This document shows, piece after piece, positions 9,042 to 18,721 of a stretch of 64,000 bases of DNA. The stretch is taken from positions 19,501 through 83,500 of the forward strand of contig JAMLIT010000010.1 of NCBI GenBank assembly GCA_023954035.1. Direction: 5' to 3'. The notes under the pieces were generated by a model. That model ran no database searches, had not been told where the DNA came from, and was given only the letters and a program-made list of their open reading frames with translations. Position numbers and translations under genes: made by a program. The DNA comes from Burkholderiaceae bacterium. Lineage in GTDB: Bacteria > Pseudomonadota > Gammaproteobacteria > Burkholderiales > Burkholderiaceae_C. Each line of letters begins with the position of its first letter. Position 1 is the stretch's first letter.

Positions 9042-9992
9042 GACGCCCGGCAGACTGCAGGCCACTACGGCATTGCGCAGCGCGGCGATCGCCTCGTACC
9101 GGGTGAAACTGCGCCGCCAGACCAGCACCACCCGCCGCGTCGGCGCAGGCGTGCCGTCGGGTTCTCGGATGGGCAGATAGCGAAGATGCGGGTCGTCCGC
9201 ATGCCGCCGCTGGGGGGCGTTGGCCAGCGCCGCTTCGGGCACGGCCAGGCGCGGCACAAGGGTCACGCCCATGCCGGCAGCCACCATGTGCTTGATGGTC
9301 TCCAGCGACGAGCCCTCGAATCGCCGGGCAATGCCATCGCCCTGGCTGGCGACGCGAGCGAACTCCGGGCACACCTGCAGCACATGATCGCGAAAACAAT
9401 GGCCCGCGCCCAGGAGCAACACCTGTTCCTTCTTGAGCTCTTCGGTGCTGACACATTTCTGCGCGGCCAGCGCATGCTTGCCGGGAATGGCAGCGAGAAA
9501 GGGTTCGTCATACAGCGCGGCTGTGGCCAGGCCCGCATCGGGAAACGGCTCGGCCAGGATCGCGCAGTCGATCTCGCCGGTGCGCAGCATGTCTAGCAGC
9601 CGCGCCGTGAAGTTTTCCTGCAACACCAGCGGCATCTGGGGCGTGTGCTTGATCACGCTGTGCACCAGTTCGGGCAGGAGGTACGGGCCAATGGTGTAAA
9701 TCACGCCCAGCGTGAGCGCCCCGGCCAGGGGATCTTTGCCACGGCGCGCCAGCTCCTTGATGGCGGCTGCCTGCTCCAGCACCACCTGCGCCTGGCGCAC
9801 GATTTCCTCGCCCAGCGGCGTCACCGACACGTCGCCGGCGCTGCGCTCGAAGAGCTTGAGTTCAAGCTCTTCTTCGAGTTTCTTCACCGCCACCGACAAG
9901 GTCGGCTGCGAAACATGGCAGGCCTCAGCCGCGCGCCCGAAATGGCGCTCGCGTGCCACAGCGACGATGTATTTGAGTTCGGTGAGGGTCAT
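9027..9992 (-). CDS. oxyR: Hydrogen-peroxide sensor OxyR (LysR family)
   Basis: LysR-type activator of peroxide defence, 321 residues. The N-terminal winged helix is intact (FGRAAEACHVSQPTLSVAVKKLE). The two redox cysteines fall at Cys199 (GHCFRDH) and Cys208 (QVCPEF), the same numbers as in E. coli OxyR, so disulphide switching is expected. ATG 9992 gives the standard N-terminus MTLTELKYIV. It follows recG by 25 bases and precedes dps by 60. The recG/oxyR linkage is known from other proteobacteria such as Pseudomonas, in a different order. Confidence 0.96.
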   Translation of the reverse strand: MTLTELKYIVAVARERHFGRAAEACHVSQPTLSVAVKKLEEELELKLFERSAGDVSVTPLGEEIVRQAQVVLEQAAAIKELARRGKDPLAGALTLGVIYTIGPYLLPELVHSVIKHTPQMPLVLQENFTARLLDMLRTGEIDCAILAEPFPDAGLATAALYDEPFLAAIPGKHALAAQKCVSTEELKKEQVLLLGAGHCFRDHVLQVCPEFARVASQGDGIARRFEGSSLETIKHMVAAGMGVTLVPRLAVPEAALANAPQRRHADDPHLRYLPIREPDGTPAPTRRVVLVWRRSFTRYEAIAALRNAVVACSLPGVQRLT

Positions 9993-10017
9993 GGCATGCC
10001 GGCAGTTCGCAATGGTC

Positions 10018-12114
10018 TCAGGCCTTGAGGTAATCCGATTTTCCGCCCAGCCAGCGCTCCAGGTGCTGCGCCGCCAGGTCGGGGTGGTGCTCCAGCATTT
10101 TCGGCGCTGTTTCGCGCGCCCAATCGAGCATTTGCGTGTCGGTGGCGAGGTCGGCAAAACGCAGGAGCGCATCGCCCGACTGGCGCGCCCCCAGAAACTC
10201 GCCTGGGCCACGGATTTCCAGGTCGCGCCGGGCAATTTCAAACCCGTCGCTGGTTTCTGCCATGGCGCGAAGACGCTCTTTCGCCGTCTCGCCGACGCGC
10301 CCGCTGTCGTTGGTGGCGTACAGCAGAACGCAGGCCGACGCCGCCGCGCCGCGCCCCACCCGGCCGCGCAACTGGTGCAGTTGCGAGAGACCAAAACGCT
10401 CGGCGTGCTCGATCACCATCAGCGAGGCATTGGGCACGTCCACACCCACCTCGATGACGGTGGTGCTGACCAGCACGCCCAAATGCCCTTCGGTGAACAA
10501 CTCCATCACGGCCTTTTTTTCCGCCACCGGCATGCGCGAGTGCAGCAGACCGACTGCCACGCCCGGCAGGGCTTGGCTGAGTTCGGCATGCACCGCCGTG
10601 GCGTTGGACAGGTCCAGCGCCTCGCTCTCTTCGATCAGCGGGCAGACCCAGTAGACCTGGCGGCCGGCGGCCACCTGGGTGGCAATGCGCGCGATGACTT
10701 CTTCCTTGCGGCTGTCGGCAATCAGCTTGGTGACCACCGGAGTGCGGCCGGGGGGCAGTTCGTCGATGACCGAGACATCCAGATCCGCGTAATAGCTCAT
10801 GGCCAGCGTGCGGGGGATGGGCGTCGCGCTCATCATCAGCATGTGCGGCTCCATGCCGTGCGCAGCGAGCTTTTGCCGCAGCGCCAGGCGCTGGAGCACG
10901 CCAAAGCGGTGCTGCTCGTCGACGACGGCCAGCGCCAGGCGCTCGAACGCCACCTGCTCCTGGATGACGGCGTGCGTGCCCACGACCAAGGCCGCCTCGC
11001 CGCTGGCTGCACGGACGAGCGCGGCGCTGCGCTCCTTTTTTTTCTGCCCGCCGACCAGCCAGGCGACGCTGCGGCCCCGCGCGGCCAGCAAAGGCTCGAG
11101 CCAAGCCACGAGCTTGGCAAAGTGCTGCGCTGCGAGGATTTCGGTCGGGGCCATCAGCGCGCACTGCCAGCCTGCGTCGATGGCGCGGGTGGCGGCCAGC
11201 GCCGCCACCACGGTCTTGCCCGAGCCCACGTCGCCCTGCAGCAGGCGGTGCATGGGCTGTGGGCGCGCCAGGTCGGCGTTGATTTCCCGCGCCACCCGCT
11301 GCTGCGCGGCGGTCAGCGCAAAGGGCAAAACGGCCAGCAGTTGGGCGCCAAGCGCCCCTGGCCCCGGCACCGCGGCCAGCACCGGGGCGCGCAACCGGCT
11401 GCGCTCGCGCCGCGCCTGGAACTGCGAGAGTTGCTGGGCCAGCAGTTCCTCGGCCTTGAGGCGTTGCCAGGCCGGGTGGCTGTGGTCCTGCAAGGTGCAG
11501 AGCGCTACCTCGGGCGCAGGCCGGTGCAAAAATGTGAGCGCTTCGCGCAGACCCATAAAGCGCTGGAGGCCAATATGGTTTGAAACCCGGCTGGCGATGG
11601 GCGCCAGCGGCGGCGGTACGGTTTCGGGCAGGTCTGCCCGCGCCAGTGCGCCTGCGATCAGGCGGCGCAGCAGCGGCTGGGGAAGGCCCGAGACCGTCGG
11701 GTACACCGGCGTCAGCGCCGTGGGAAGTTCGCCGCCGGCAGCACGACATACGGGGTGCAGCATCTGCCGACCCCAGAAGCCGCCACGCACCTCGCCGCGA
11801 ATGCGCAGTCGCGCGCCCACTGCCAGGGCCTTCTGCTGCGAAGGATAGAAGCTGAAGAAGCGCAGCGTGCAGGCACCCGACGCGTCCTCGACCTGCACCA
11901 CGAGCTGGCGGCGCGGGCGCAGCTGCACCTCGCAACTGCGCACCGTGGCCTCGATCTGCGCCAGCTCGCCGTCGCGCACGCTGGCGATCGGCGTGATGCG
12001 GGTTTCGTCCTCGTAGCGCAACGGCAAATGCAGCGCCAGATCGATGTCGCGCAAAAGGCCCAGCTTGGCGAGGGCTTTCTGTATTGCGGGAGCCAGGGGG
12101 CGAGGCGCGGGCAT
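10018..12114 (-). CDS. recG: ATP-dependent DNA helicase RecG
   Basis: Monomeric branch-migration helicase that remodels stalled replication forks and Holliday junctions. It is 698 residues, normal for the family. An N-terminal OB/wedge domain (VQVEDASGACTLRFF) precedes Walker A GDVGSGKT (Lys300), DEQHRFG (Asp399) and SATPIPRTLAM. Motif VI, QLRGRVGRG, and a C-terminal TRG-type motif follow. ATG 12114 gives the usual N-terminus. Residues about 177-187 (SRVSNHIGLQRF region) may be a short repeat-derived segment. Divergent from the HD-GYP gene. Confidence 0.96.
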   Translation of the reverse strand: MPAPRPLAPAIQKALAKLGLLRDIDLALHLPLRYEDETRITPIASVRDGELAQIEATVRSCEVQLRPRRQLVVQVEDASGACTLRFFSFYPSQQKALAVGARLRIRGEVRGGFWGRQMLHPVCRAAGGELPTALTPVYPTVSGLPQPLLRRLIAGALARADLPETVPPPLAPIASRVSNHIGLQRFMGLREALTFLHRPAPEVALCTLQDHSHPAWQRLKAEELLAQQLSQFQARRERSRLRAPVLAAVPGPGALGAQLLAVLPFALTAAQQRVAREINADLARPQPMHRLLQGDVGSGKTVVAALAATRAIDAGWQCALMAPTEILAAQHFAKLVAWLEPLLAARGRSVAWLVGGQKKKERSAALVRAASGEAALVVGTHAVIQEQVAFERLALAVVDEQHRFGVLQRLALRQKLAAHGMEPHMLMMSATPIPRTLAMSYYADLDVSVIDELPPGRTPVVTKLIADSRKEEVIARIATQVAAGRQVYWVCPLIEESEALDLSNATAVHAELSQALPGVAVGLLHSRMPVAEKKAVMELFTEGHLGVLVSTTVIEVGVDVPNASLMVIEHAERFGLSQLHQLRGRVGRGAAASACVLLYATNDSGRVGETAKERLRAMAETSDGFEIARRDLEIRGPGEFLGARQSGDALLRFADLATDTQMLDWARETAPKMLEHHPDLAAQHLERWLGGKSDYLKA

Positions 12115-12252
12115 GGTCAAAAAAGGGCGGCAGCGGTAGCGCAGGAAGACGGACCCACAGCATAGACGGGCGCCCGGCCTGGCCGACCTGGCAGCGCCCT
12201 GAGCGGGACTAAAATTCAAGGTCCTCTTTTCTTTACTCTGTCCCTCGCGGCC

Positions 12253-13545
12253 ATGCTCAAGCGCATACAAGTGCAGGATCTCGCGCTCGGCATGTTCGTG
12301 CAGGAATTTTGTGGCTCCTGGATGGACCACCCCTTCTGGCGCAGCAAGTTTCTGCTGGAAGAGCCGTCCGACCTGGCCCGCATCCGCGCCACGGCCATCA
12401 CCGAACTGTGGATCGACACCGCACGCGGGCGCGACGTCGCCGCGGGCGCAGTGACCCAGACGCGGGAGGAGGTGCACGCGCGCATCGACACCGATTTCAG
12501 CGACCTGGCTGCCATGCATGCGATGGAGACTGCGGGCGCGAGCGCTGTGCGCCCGCCAGCCACGCCGGCGCCGAGGCGCCGCGACAGCGCCAGCATGCAA
12601 AGCGAGCTGCGCGAGGCCGCGTCGATCTGCATGCAGGCCAAGGAGGCCGTCATCTCCATGTTCACCGAGGCGCGCATGGGCCGCGCCGTCGATGCCGGCC
12701 AGGCGCAGGAACTGGTCCAGGAAATCAGCGATTCCGTGGCCCGCAACCCCGGGGCGCTCATCAGCCTGGCGCGGCTGAAAACCGCCGACGACTACACCTA
12801 CATGCATTCCGTGGCCGTGTGCGCGCTGATGGTGTCGCTGGCGCGCCAGCTGGGCCTTTCCGACGCGCACACCCGCAGCGCGGGGCTGGCCGGCCTGCTG
12901 CACGACCTGGGCAAGGCGGCGGTTCCGCTGGAAGTGCTGAACAAGCCCGGCAAGCTCACGGACGAGGAATTCGAGGTGGTGCGCGGCCACCCTGTGGCCG
13001 GCTACCAGATGCTCAAGGAAGCCGCCCAGGTCAGCGCGCCCGTGCTCGATGCCTGCCTGCACCACCACGAAAAGATCGACGGCACCGGCTACCCTGACCG
13101 CCTGGCGGGCGACCAGATCAGCCTCATCGCGCGCATGGCCGCGGTCTGCGACGTGTACGACGCAGTCACCTCCGATCGCCCCTACAAGCGCGGCTGGGAC
13201 CCCTCCGAATCGCTGCGGCGCATGGCCGAATGGACCGGCGGCCATTTCGACCCGCGCGTGTTCCAGGCCTTTGTCAAAAGCATTGGCATCTACCCGGTCG
13301 GCTCGCTGGTGCGCCTGGCGTCCGGGCGGCTGGGGGTGGTGACCGAGCAAGGCCAGAAATCGCTGGTCACGCCGCGCGTGAAGGTTTTTTTCTCCACCCG
13401 CTCGAACTTGCGAATTCCCCCGGAGGAGATCGATCTCGCCGCCCCCAGCTGCAGCGACCGCATAGCCGCGCGCGAAGACCCGGCCAAATGGAATTTCCCG
13501 GACCTGCATTCCATGTGGACCGGCGTCGCCGGCCAGCCCTGGTAG
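12253..13545 (+). CDS. HD-GYP domain cyclic-di-GMP phosphodiesterase
   Basis: Predicted hydrolysis of c-di-GMP. The 430-residue cytosolic protein has an N-terminal DUF3391-like domain (MLKRIQVQDLALGMFV). The HD-GYP domain carries LLHDLGK, HHHEKIDGTGYPD and DVYDAVTSDRPYK. Both HD and GYP signatures are complete, so activity is expected. It neighbours two GGDEF proteins on the opposite strand, forming a local c-di-GMP synthesis and breakdown set. The 138 bases to divergent recG should hold both promoters; 13546-13738 downstream shows no gene I can support. Confidence 0.93.
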   Translation: MLKRIQVQDLALGMFVQEFCGSWMDHPFWRSKFLLEEPSDLARIRATAITELWIDTARGRDVAAGAVTQTREEVHARIDTDFSDLAAMHAMETAGASAVRPPATPAPRRRDSASMQSELREAASICMQAKEAVISMFTEARMGRAVDAGQAQELVQEISDSVARNPGALISLARLKTADDYTYMHSVAVCALMVSLARQLGLSDAHTRSAGLAGLLHDLGKAAVPLEVLNKPGKLTDEEFEVVRGHPVAGYQMLKEAAQVSAPVLDACLHHHEKIDGTGYPDRLAGDQISLIARMAAVCDVYDAVTSDRPYKRGWDPSESLRRMAEWTGGHFDPRVFQAFVKSIGIYPVGSLVRLASGRLGVVTEQGQKSLVTPRVKVFFSTRSNLRIPPEEIDLAAPSCSDRIAAREDPAKWNFPDLHSMWTGVAGQPW

Positions 13546-13738
13546 AGCCGCCTTACCCGCATGTCCGCCGTTGCCACGCTCAGACCGAACCGGGCATGGG
13601 ATCTGTCGGTGCGCACGGCCCGGTGCAAAGCCGCGCACAAGCTGTGCGCTGCCACAGCGTGCTGCGCCATCCTGCCCGGATGCGGTGCTGCGCCTGCGCG
13701 ACCAGGTGCAGGTCACGGCACGGGCTGGGCCCGCACCC

Positions 13739-14857
13739 TCAGCCCGCCACCCACCGATTGCGTCCAGTGGCCTTGGCCTGGTATAGCGCGGCGTCGGCCT
13801 GGGCCAGCAACTGCACTGCGGCGTCCTTGTCCACCTGCTGGTGCGCGCTGGCGCCGACACTCACTGTGACATGCGGAGCCACGTCTGAGCCCCTGTGCGG
13901 CAACGCAAGCGCCGCCACCTGCGCCACCACGCGAGCGGCGACCACAGCGGCGCCCGCAGCATCGGTGTCGTACAAGATCACCACGAATTCTTCGCCACCA
14001 TAGCGTGCCAGCAGGTCCGTGCTGCGCGGCAGGGCCTGCGCCACAGCACGCGCCACGGCCTGCAAGCAGCCGTCTCCGGCCGGGTGGCCATAGCTGTCGT
14101 TGTAACGCTTGAAATGGTCCACGTCGATGATCAGCAACCCCAGTGGCTGGGCGCGGCGCTGGGCGCTGGCGCAAGCGTCGACGATGCGCACATCAAAGCA
14201 ACCCCGGTTGGCGATTTTTAGCAAGGCGTCGGTGCTGGCGTAGGCTTCCAGACGGGCGTTGGCGTGCGCCAGTTCGCACGTGCGCTCGGCGACGCGCTCT
14301 TCCAGCAAGGCGTTGGAGCGCGCCAGTTCGGCGTTCTGCACCGTCAGCACGTGGTAGAGCCTGCCCACCATGCCGATGAGTGCCTGGGTTCCCTGGTCAT
14401 GCAACTGGGCTTCCCGTGCGTACGCCTGCTCGGCCGTCAATCCCTGCGCCATGCTCTGCATCTGCCGTGCCATGGCCTGGTCGATACCCAAGATGTGCAT
14501 GCCCAGCCAATAGGCCAGAAACCCGACAAAGGACTGCGCGGGCTGCTGAAGTGCCGAGCGCGCGCTCCACATGGTGGCTACCTGCTCGGCAAACTGCCTG
14601 TGCAGTGCGCTGTGGGTCTTGACATGGCGCGCGTCCAGGCCGCGCTCGCGCATCAGCTGCTCTTCCTCGGCAAAGTGGTAGAGCGTGTAGCACAGCATGT
14701 GCTCGTACGCCTGGCCCAGCGCTTGGTCGTCGCCGGTCGCATTGCTGTACTGAAGTGCGTCGCTGAGTGCATTGAAGGATGCGATCAGCGTCTGGTGTTG
14801 ATCGTCTACGTCCACCAGGCCCGTGATGAAGTTTTCATCCCACACAAAGGTATCCAT
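13739..14857 (-). CDS. Bacteriohemerythrin-GGDEF diguanylate cyclase (copy A)
   Basis: Predicted c-di-GMP synthase controlled by oxygen or redox state at a non-haem di-iron site. The 372-residue protein has an N-terminal hemerythrin domain with the full ligand set: DDQH, HFAEEEQLM, RHVKTHSALH and MHILGID. A short coiled linker (LEERVAERTCELAHANARLE) precedes a GGDEF domain with the active motif RYGGEEF. Hemerythrin-cyclase fusions of this kind are known from Vibrio cholerae. It is a tandem paralogue of the next gene, 110 bases away. Confidence 0.92.
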   Translation of the reverse strand: MDTFVWDENFITGLVDVDDQHQTLIASFNALSDALQYSNATGDDQALGQAYEHMLCYTLYHFAEEEQLMRERGLDARHVKTHSALHRQFAEQVATMWSARSALQQPAQSFVGFLAYWLGMHILGIDQAMARQMQSMAQGLTAEQAYAREAQLHDQGTQALIGMVGRLYHVLTVQNAELARSNALLEERVAERTCELAHANARLEAYASTDALLKIANRGCFDVRIVDACASAQRRAQPLGLLIIDVDHFKRYNDSYGHPAGDGCLQAVARAVAQALPRSTDLLARYGGEEFVVILYDTDAAGAAVVAARVVAQVAALALPHRGSDVAPHVTVSVGASAHQQVDKDAAVQLLAQADAALYQAKATGRNRWVAG

Positions 14858-14967
14858 GGGCAGCCTCTCCCCCGGGTGTCTCTTAGAGTTGCGCGCAGCA
14901 TAGCGCTGCAGCTGGTGCGCGCAAGGGGCTTGCGTCAATCGGCCTTCACAGCTCTCCGATCGGCCAT

Positions 14968-16116
14968 TCAGTGTGGCGCTAGTACCCAGCGGTTGCGTCC
15001 ACCGGCCTTGGCCTCGTACAGGGCGGCGTCGGCCTCCTCGACCAGGCTGGCGCTGCCGAACTTTTGCGGCGGCACCTGCGCGGCCGCGCCCACGCTGACG
15101 CTCACGTGCGGCGACACCTGGGATGCGCCGTGGACCAGCGCCAGCGCAGCCACGTTGGCCACTACGCGGGCTGCCACGGTGGCCGCACCTTCGGCGTCGG
15201 TGTCGGGCAGGATGACCGCCAGCTCCTCGCCGCCGTAGCGCGCCACGAGGTCGGTGCTGCGCGTCATCGTTTGCTGCACGGCGCGCGCCACCGCCTGCAG
15301 GCACCGATCGCCCTCGGGGTGACCGTGGCAGTCGTTGAACTGCTTGAAATGATCGACGTCGATCATCAACAACGCCAAGGGTTGCTCGCGCCGGAACGCC
15401 GCTGCGCAGGCCTGCGCCAGGCGTTCGTCGAAATAGTTTCTGTTGGCAATGCCCAGCAAGCCATCGGTGCGCGAAAACGCCTCCAGCATGCGGTTGGCAT
15501 GCTGCAGCTCCTCATTGGTCTGCGCCAGCTGCTGGGTCCGCTGGGCAACCCGTTCTTCAAGCAGGCGATTGGCGTTGATCAGCCCGGCGTTTTGCTGCGC
15601 CAGCACGTGGTAGAGGCGATCGATCAACTTGAGCAGGGCCTGCGTGCTGTTGCTCTCCGTGGCCTGGTGCTCCTTGTTCCAGGCCTGCTCGGGCGTGGCG
15701 CCAGCGGCCACGGCCACGATTTGCCGCGCCAACGCCTGGTCGGTTCCCAGAATATGCAGCCCCAGCCAGGAGGTAAGAAACCCGATGATGGACTCGGCCG
15801 TGTCGGGCATGGAATGGCGCGCCGACCAGATGTCGTTGATCTGCCGGACAAACTGCGCGTGCTGCGCCTCCTGCAGCGCAATGTGGCGCGGGTCGATACC
15901 GACACCGCGCATCAGCGCCTCCTCGTCGCGAAAGTGGTATTCGGTGTAGGCCACCAGCCGCGCGAAGGTGTCGTTCAGCAAGGCCTCGCGGTTGTGCAGG
16001 TCGGTGCTTTGGAACGTCTCGCTCAGCTCGTTGAACAGGTCTACCAGCGCGTGATGCTGATCGTCCACGTCTTCCAGACCGGTAATGAAATTCTGGTCCC
16101 AGACAAAGGCTTCCAT
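14968..16116 (-). CDS. Bacteriohemerythrin-GGDEF diguanylate cyclase (copy B)
   Basis: Same architecture as its downstream neighbour, 382 residues. The hemerythrin ligands are all present (DDQH, YHFRDEEALM, HIALQEAQHAQF, LHILGTD). The coiled linker is RTQQLAQTNEELQHANRMLE, and the cyclase domain carries RYGGEEL; Leu replaces the usual final Phe but the catalytic GGEE is intact. Differences between the paralogues are spread along the length, so this is an old duplication. Divergent from queA. Confidence 0.92.
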   Translation of the reverse strand: MEAFVWDQNFITGLEDVDDQHHALVDLFNELSETFQSTDLHNREALLNDTFARLVAYTEYHFRDEEALMRGVGIDPRHIALQEAQHAQFVRQINDIWSARHSMPDTAESIIGFLTSWLGLHILGTDQALARQIVAVAAGATPEQAWNKEHQATESNSTQALLKLIDRLYHVLAQQNAGLINANRLLEERVAQRTQQLAQTNEELQHANRMLEAFSRTDGLLGIANRNYFDERLAQACAAAFRREQPLALLMIDVDHFKQFNDCHGHPEGDRCLQAVARAVQQTMTRSTDLVARYGGEELAVILPDTDAEGAATVAARVVANVAALALVHGASQVSPHVSVSVGAAAQVPPQKFGSASLVEEADAALYEAKAGGRNRWVLAPH

Positions 16117-16248
16117 GGGCGGCGTCCTTGAAGAATCTTGAGCAAGACAAGCTTACGCGCACATGCCGGCGCCGGGTTTGACACAATCGCGCCCTTTTCT
16201 CCTGATTTTCCCGATTTTTCGAACGCGGGCCTGTTCTGCCCCTGCCCT

Positions 16249-17367
16249 ATGACCGCATCCTCGCCTGCTGGCACCGCGCCTGCCTTCACCCTCAGCGACT
16301 TCGATTTTGATCTGCCGCCCGAGCGCATCGCGCAGCACCCCAGCGCCGAACGCAGCGCCTCGCGCCTGCTCGATGGTCGCAGCCTGCCTCCGGCGGACCG
16401 CATCTTCCGCGCATTGCCCGGCCTGCTGCAGGCAGGCGACCTGCTGGTTTTCAACGACACCCGGGTCGTCAAGGCGCGCCTCTTTGGCGAAAAGCCCAGT
16501 GGCGGCAGGCTGGAATTGCTGATCGAGCGCGTGCTCACCGGCAACGAGGTGGTGGCCCACATGAAGGTCAGCAAAAAGCCGCCGGTCGGCGCACGCATCC
16601 ACCTGGCCGGTGGCCTGGCGGCCGGCGGCTTCGACGCCACCTTGCTCGCCCGCTGGCCAGACACGAGCGGCCCGCTGTTTCGCTTTGCCCTGCAAGGCCC
16701 GGCGGACGAGAGCGCCTGGGAGTTGATGGAGCGCTGCGGCCACCTGCCGCTGCCGCCCTACATTGCGCGCAACCAGGCCAGCGGCAACGACCCCGACGCC
16801 GCCGAGGACGCCGAGCGCTACCAGACAGTGTTTGCCCGCGCACCCGGCGCCGTGGCCGCCCCCACCGCCGCCCTGCATTTTGACGAGGCGGTGCTGGCCG
16901 ACCTGGCCCGGCGCGGCATCGAGCGCGCCAGCGTGACGCTGCATGTCGGCGCCGGCACCTTCCAGCCCGTCAAGACCGAAAACCTGGCCGAGCACCAGAT
17001 GCACAGCGAGTGGTACGAGGTGCCCCTGGCCACCCTGGCAGCCCTGGAGCGCTGCCGCCAGCGCGGCGGCCGCGTGGTGGCCGTGGGCACGACGACGGTG
17101 CGCACGCTCGAATCCTGGGCGCGCTCGGGGTTGGCCACGGGCGACACCAATATCTTCATCACGCCGGGATTCGCGTTCCAGGTCGTGGACCTGCTGGTCA
17201 CCAACTTCCATCTGCCCAAAAGCACGCTGATGATGCTGGTGAGCGCCTTTGCGGGGTACGACCGGGTGATGGCGCTGTACCGCCATGCGATTGCACAGGA
17301 GTACCGGTTTTTCAGCTACGGCGATGCGATGCTGCTGGAGCGCGCCGCGCCCACGGCCCGCCTGTAG
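16249..17367 (+). CDS. queA: S-adenosylmethionine:tRNA ribosyltransferase-isomerase
   Basis: Transfers the ribosyl moiety of SAM to preQ1 in tRNA, forming epoxyqueuosine. It is 372 residues. Family motifs include [55 protein letters not shown] and the C-terminal [22 protein letters not shown] 16249 is preferred over an upstream in-frame start because it begins just before the conserved N-terminus. A TTGACA-like hexamer near 16180 may belong to its promoter. The gene ends before the bidirectional terminator repeat. Confidence 0.95.
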   Translation: MTASSPAGTAPAFTLSDFDFDLPPERIAQHPSAERSASRLLDGRSLPPADRIFRALPGLLQAGDLLVFNDTRVVKARLFGEKPSGGRLELLIERVLTGNEVVAHMKVSKKPPVGARIHLAGGLAAGGFDATLLARWPDTSGPLFRFALQGPADESAWELMERCGHLPLPPYIARNQASGNDPDAAEDAERYQTVFARAPGAVAAPTAALHFDEAVLADLARRGIERASVTLHVGAGTFQPVKTENLAEHQMHSEWYEVPLATLAALERCRQRGGRVVAVGTTTVRTLESWARSGLATGDTNIFITPGFAFQVVDLLVTNFHLPKSTLMMLVSAFAGYDRVMALYRHAIAQEYRFFSYGDAMLLERAAPTARL

Positions 17368-17419
17368 CGGCATTGCGCGCTCAGCGATTGACCCCGAATG
17401 GACGCTCAGGGCCGCATTT

Positions 17420-17478
17420 TTACTATCAAAAAAATAGCTGCCAGCGCTTATTTATAAAGCGCCAGCAGCCTTTTTTGC
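17420..17478. terminator. Inverted copy of the palindromic repeat acting as bidirectional terminator
   Basis: Between convergent queA and trpB. The arms GCTGCCAGCGCTT and AAGCGCCAGCAGC pair almost completely around an ATTTATA loop. The right arm is followed by CTTTTTTG and the left is preceded by CAAAAAAATA, so each strand reads as stem plus U-run. The sequence is a reverse-orientation member of the repeat at 896, 19441, 22072 and 48388. Confidence 0.85.
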
Positions 17479-17485
17479 CTAAAGT

Positions 17486-18685
17486 CTACAACCCCAGGTG
17501 CTGCGCCACGAAATCGGCGTCCTTGTCGCCCCGGCCTGAGAGGTTGACCAGAATGTTCTTCTCTGGGGGCAGAGTCTTCGCCAGCTTCATGGCGTAGGCC
17601 AGCGCATGCGCGCTCTCCAGCGCCGGGATGATCCCTTCGGTGCGCGAGAGCGTCATGAAGGCATCGAGGCACTCGTCGTCCGTCACCGACTCATACTGCA
17701 CGCGGCCTACGTCCTTGAGGTAGCAGTGCTGCGGGCCGACGCCAGGGTAGTCCAGGCCCGAGGCAATCGAGTACACCGGCAGCGGCTCGCCCTTGTCATC
17801 CTGCAGGTTGTAGCAAATGAAGCCGTGGATGGCGCCCTTGACGCCGAGCGTCATGGTGGCGGCGTGGTCGGGGGTATCGAGGCCGCGACCGGCAGGCTCG
17901 ACACCCACGAGCTGCACATCGGCATCGGGCAGGAATTCCGTGAAGATGCCCATGGCGTTCGAGCCGCCGCCCACGCAGGCCGTCACCACATCGGGCAGGC
18001 GCTGGTGCTCTGCCAGAAACTGCGCCCGCGCCTCGCGCCCGACGATGCTCTGGAAGTCGCGCACCATTTTTGGAAACGGGTGCGGGCCCACGACCGAGCC
18101 GATGGCATAGAAGAAATTGACCGGATCTTTCATGTACTCCTCAAACGCGCTGTCGACTGCGTCCTTGAGGGTGCGCGTGCCGCGCGTGACCGGCACCAGC
18201 CTGGCGCCCAGAATTTTCATCTTGGTGACGTTGGGGTGCTCCTTGGCAATGTCGATCTCGCCCATGTGGATTTCGCACTCGATGCCCACCAGCGCGCAGG
18301 CCGACGCCAGCGCCACGCCGTGCTGGCCCGCCCCGGTTTCGGCCAGCACCTTGGTCTTGCCCATGTGCTTGGCCAGCAGCGCCTCGCCCAGGCAGTGGTT
18401 GATCTTGTGCGCGCCGGTGTGGTTGAGGTCTTCGCGCTTCAAGTGGATGTGCGCGCCGCCCTGGCGATCGGACAGGCGCCGGGCATAAAAGATCGGGCTC
18501 GGCCGGCCGACGTAATGCGCGTACAGGTCGGTCAGCTCGTCCTGGAAGGCTGCGGTCTTGCGGACCTCCTCGTAGGCGTCATTGATGCCGTCCATCACGG
18601 CCTTGAGTTCAGGCGGGAGGATCTGCCCTCCGTATTCGCCAAAGTAGCCCTGCTGGTCGGGCATTTCCAGAAACTGCTGTGCCAT
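17486..18685 (-). CDS. trpB: Tryptophan synthase beta chain, stand-alone and divergent
   Basis: PLP enzyme joining indole and serine to make tryptophan. It is 399 residues. Lys94 in HTGAHKIN is the Schiff-base lysine; [21 protein letters not shown] and [10 protein letters not shown] complete the active site. The start at 18685 is favoured by AAGGAGGG just upstream. No trpA or trpF adjoins it. Segments such as [20 protein letters not shown] and [17 protein letters not shown] differ from the TrpB usual beside trpFA in betaproteobacteria, so it may be a second copy using free indole. It follows ung on the same strand. Confidence 0.92.
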   Translation of the reverse strand: MAQQFLEMPDQQGYFGEYGGQILPPELKAVMDGINDAYEEVRKTAAFQDELTDLYAHYVGRPSPIFYARRLSDRQGGAHIHLKREDLNHTGAHKINHCLGEALLAKHMGKTKVLAETGAGQHGVALASACALVGIECEIHMGEIDIAKEHPNVTKMKILGARLVPVTRGTRTLKDAVDSAFEEYMKDPVNFFYAIGSVVGPHPFPKMVRDFQSIVGREARAQFLAEHQRLPDVVTACVGGGSNAMGIFTEFLPDADVQLVGVEPAGRGLDTPDHAATMTLGVKGAIHGFICYNLQDDKGEPLPVYSIASGLDYPGVGPQHCYLKDVGRVQYESVTDDECLDAFMTLSRTEGIIPALESAHALAYAMKLAKTLPPEKNILVNLSGRGDKDADFVAQHLGL

Positions 18686-18721
18686 GCGCTGTCCCTCCTT
18701 GTGATGAAAAACCGCCAAATC

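Noticed and set aside
13546-13738. Possible small gene between HD-GYP and GGDEF genes
   Set aside because: The plus-strand ORF from 13561 runs antisense into the GGDEF gene, with Cys/Arg/Pro-rich composition and no ribosome site.
14700-14745. Repeat-like stretch in the first hemerythrin-GGDEF gene
   Set aside because: The paralogue has no length difference at this point, and similarity to the repeat is weak.
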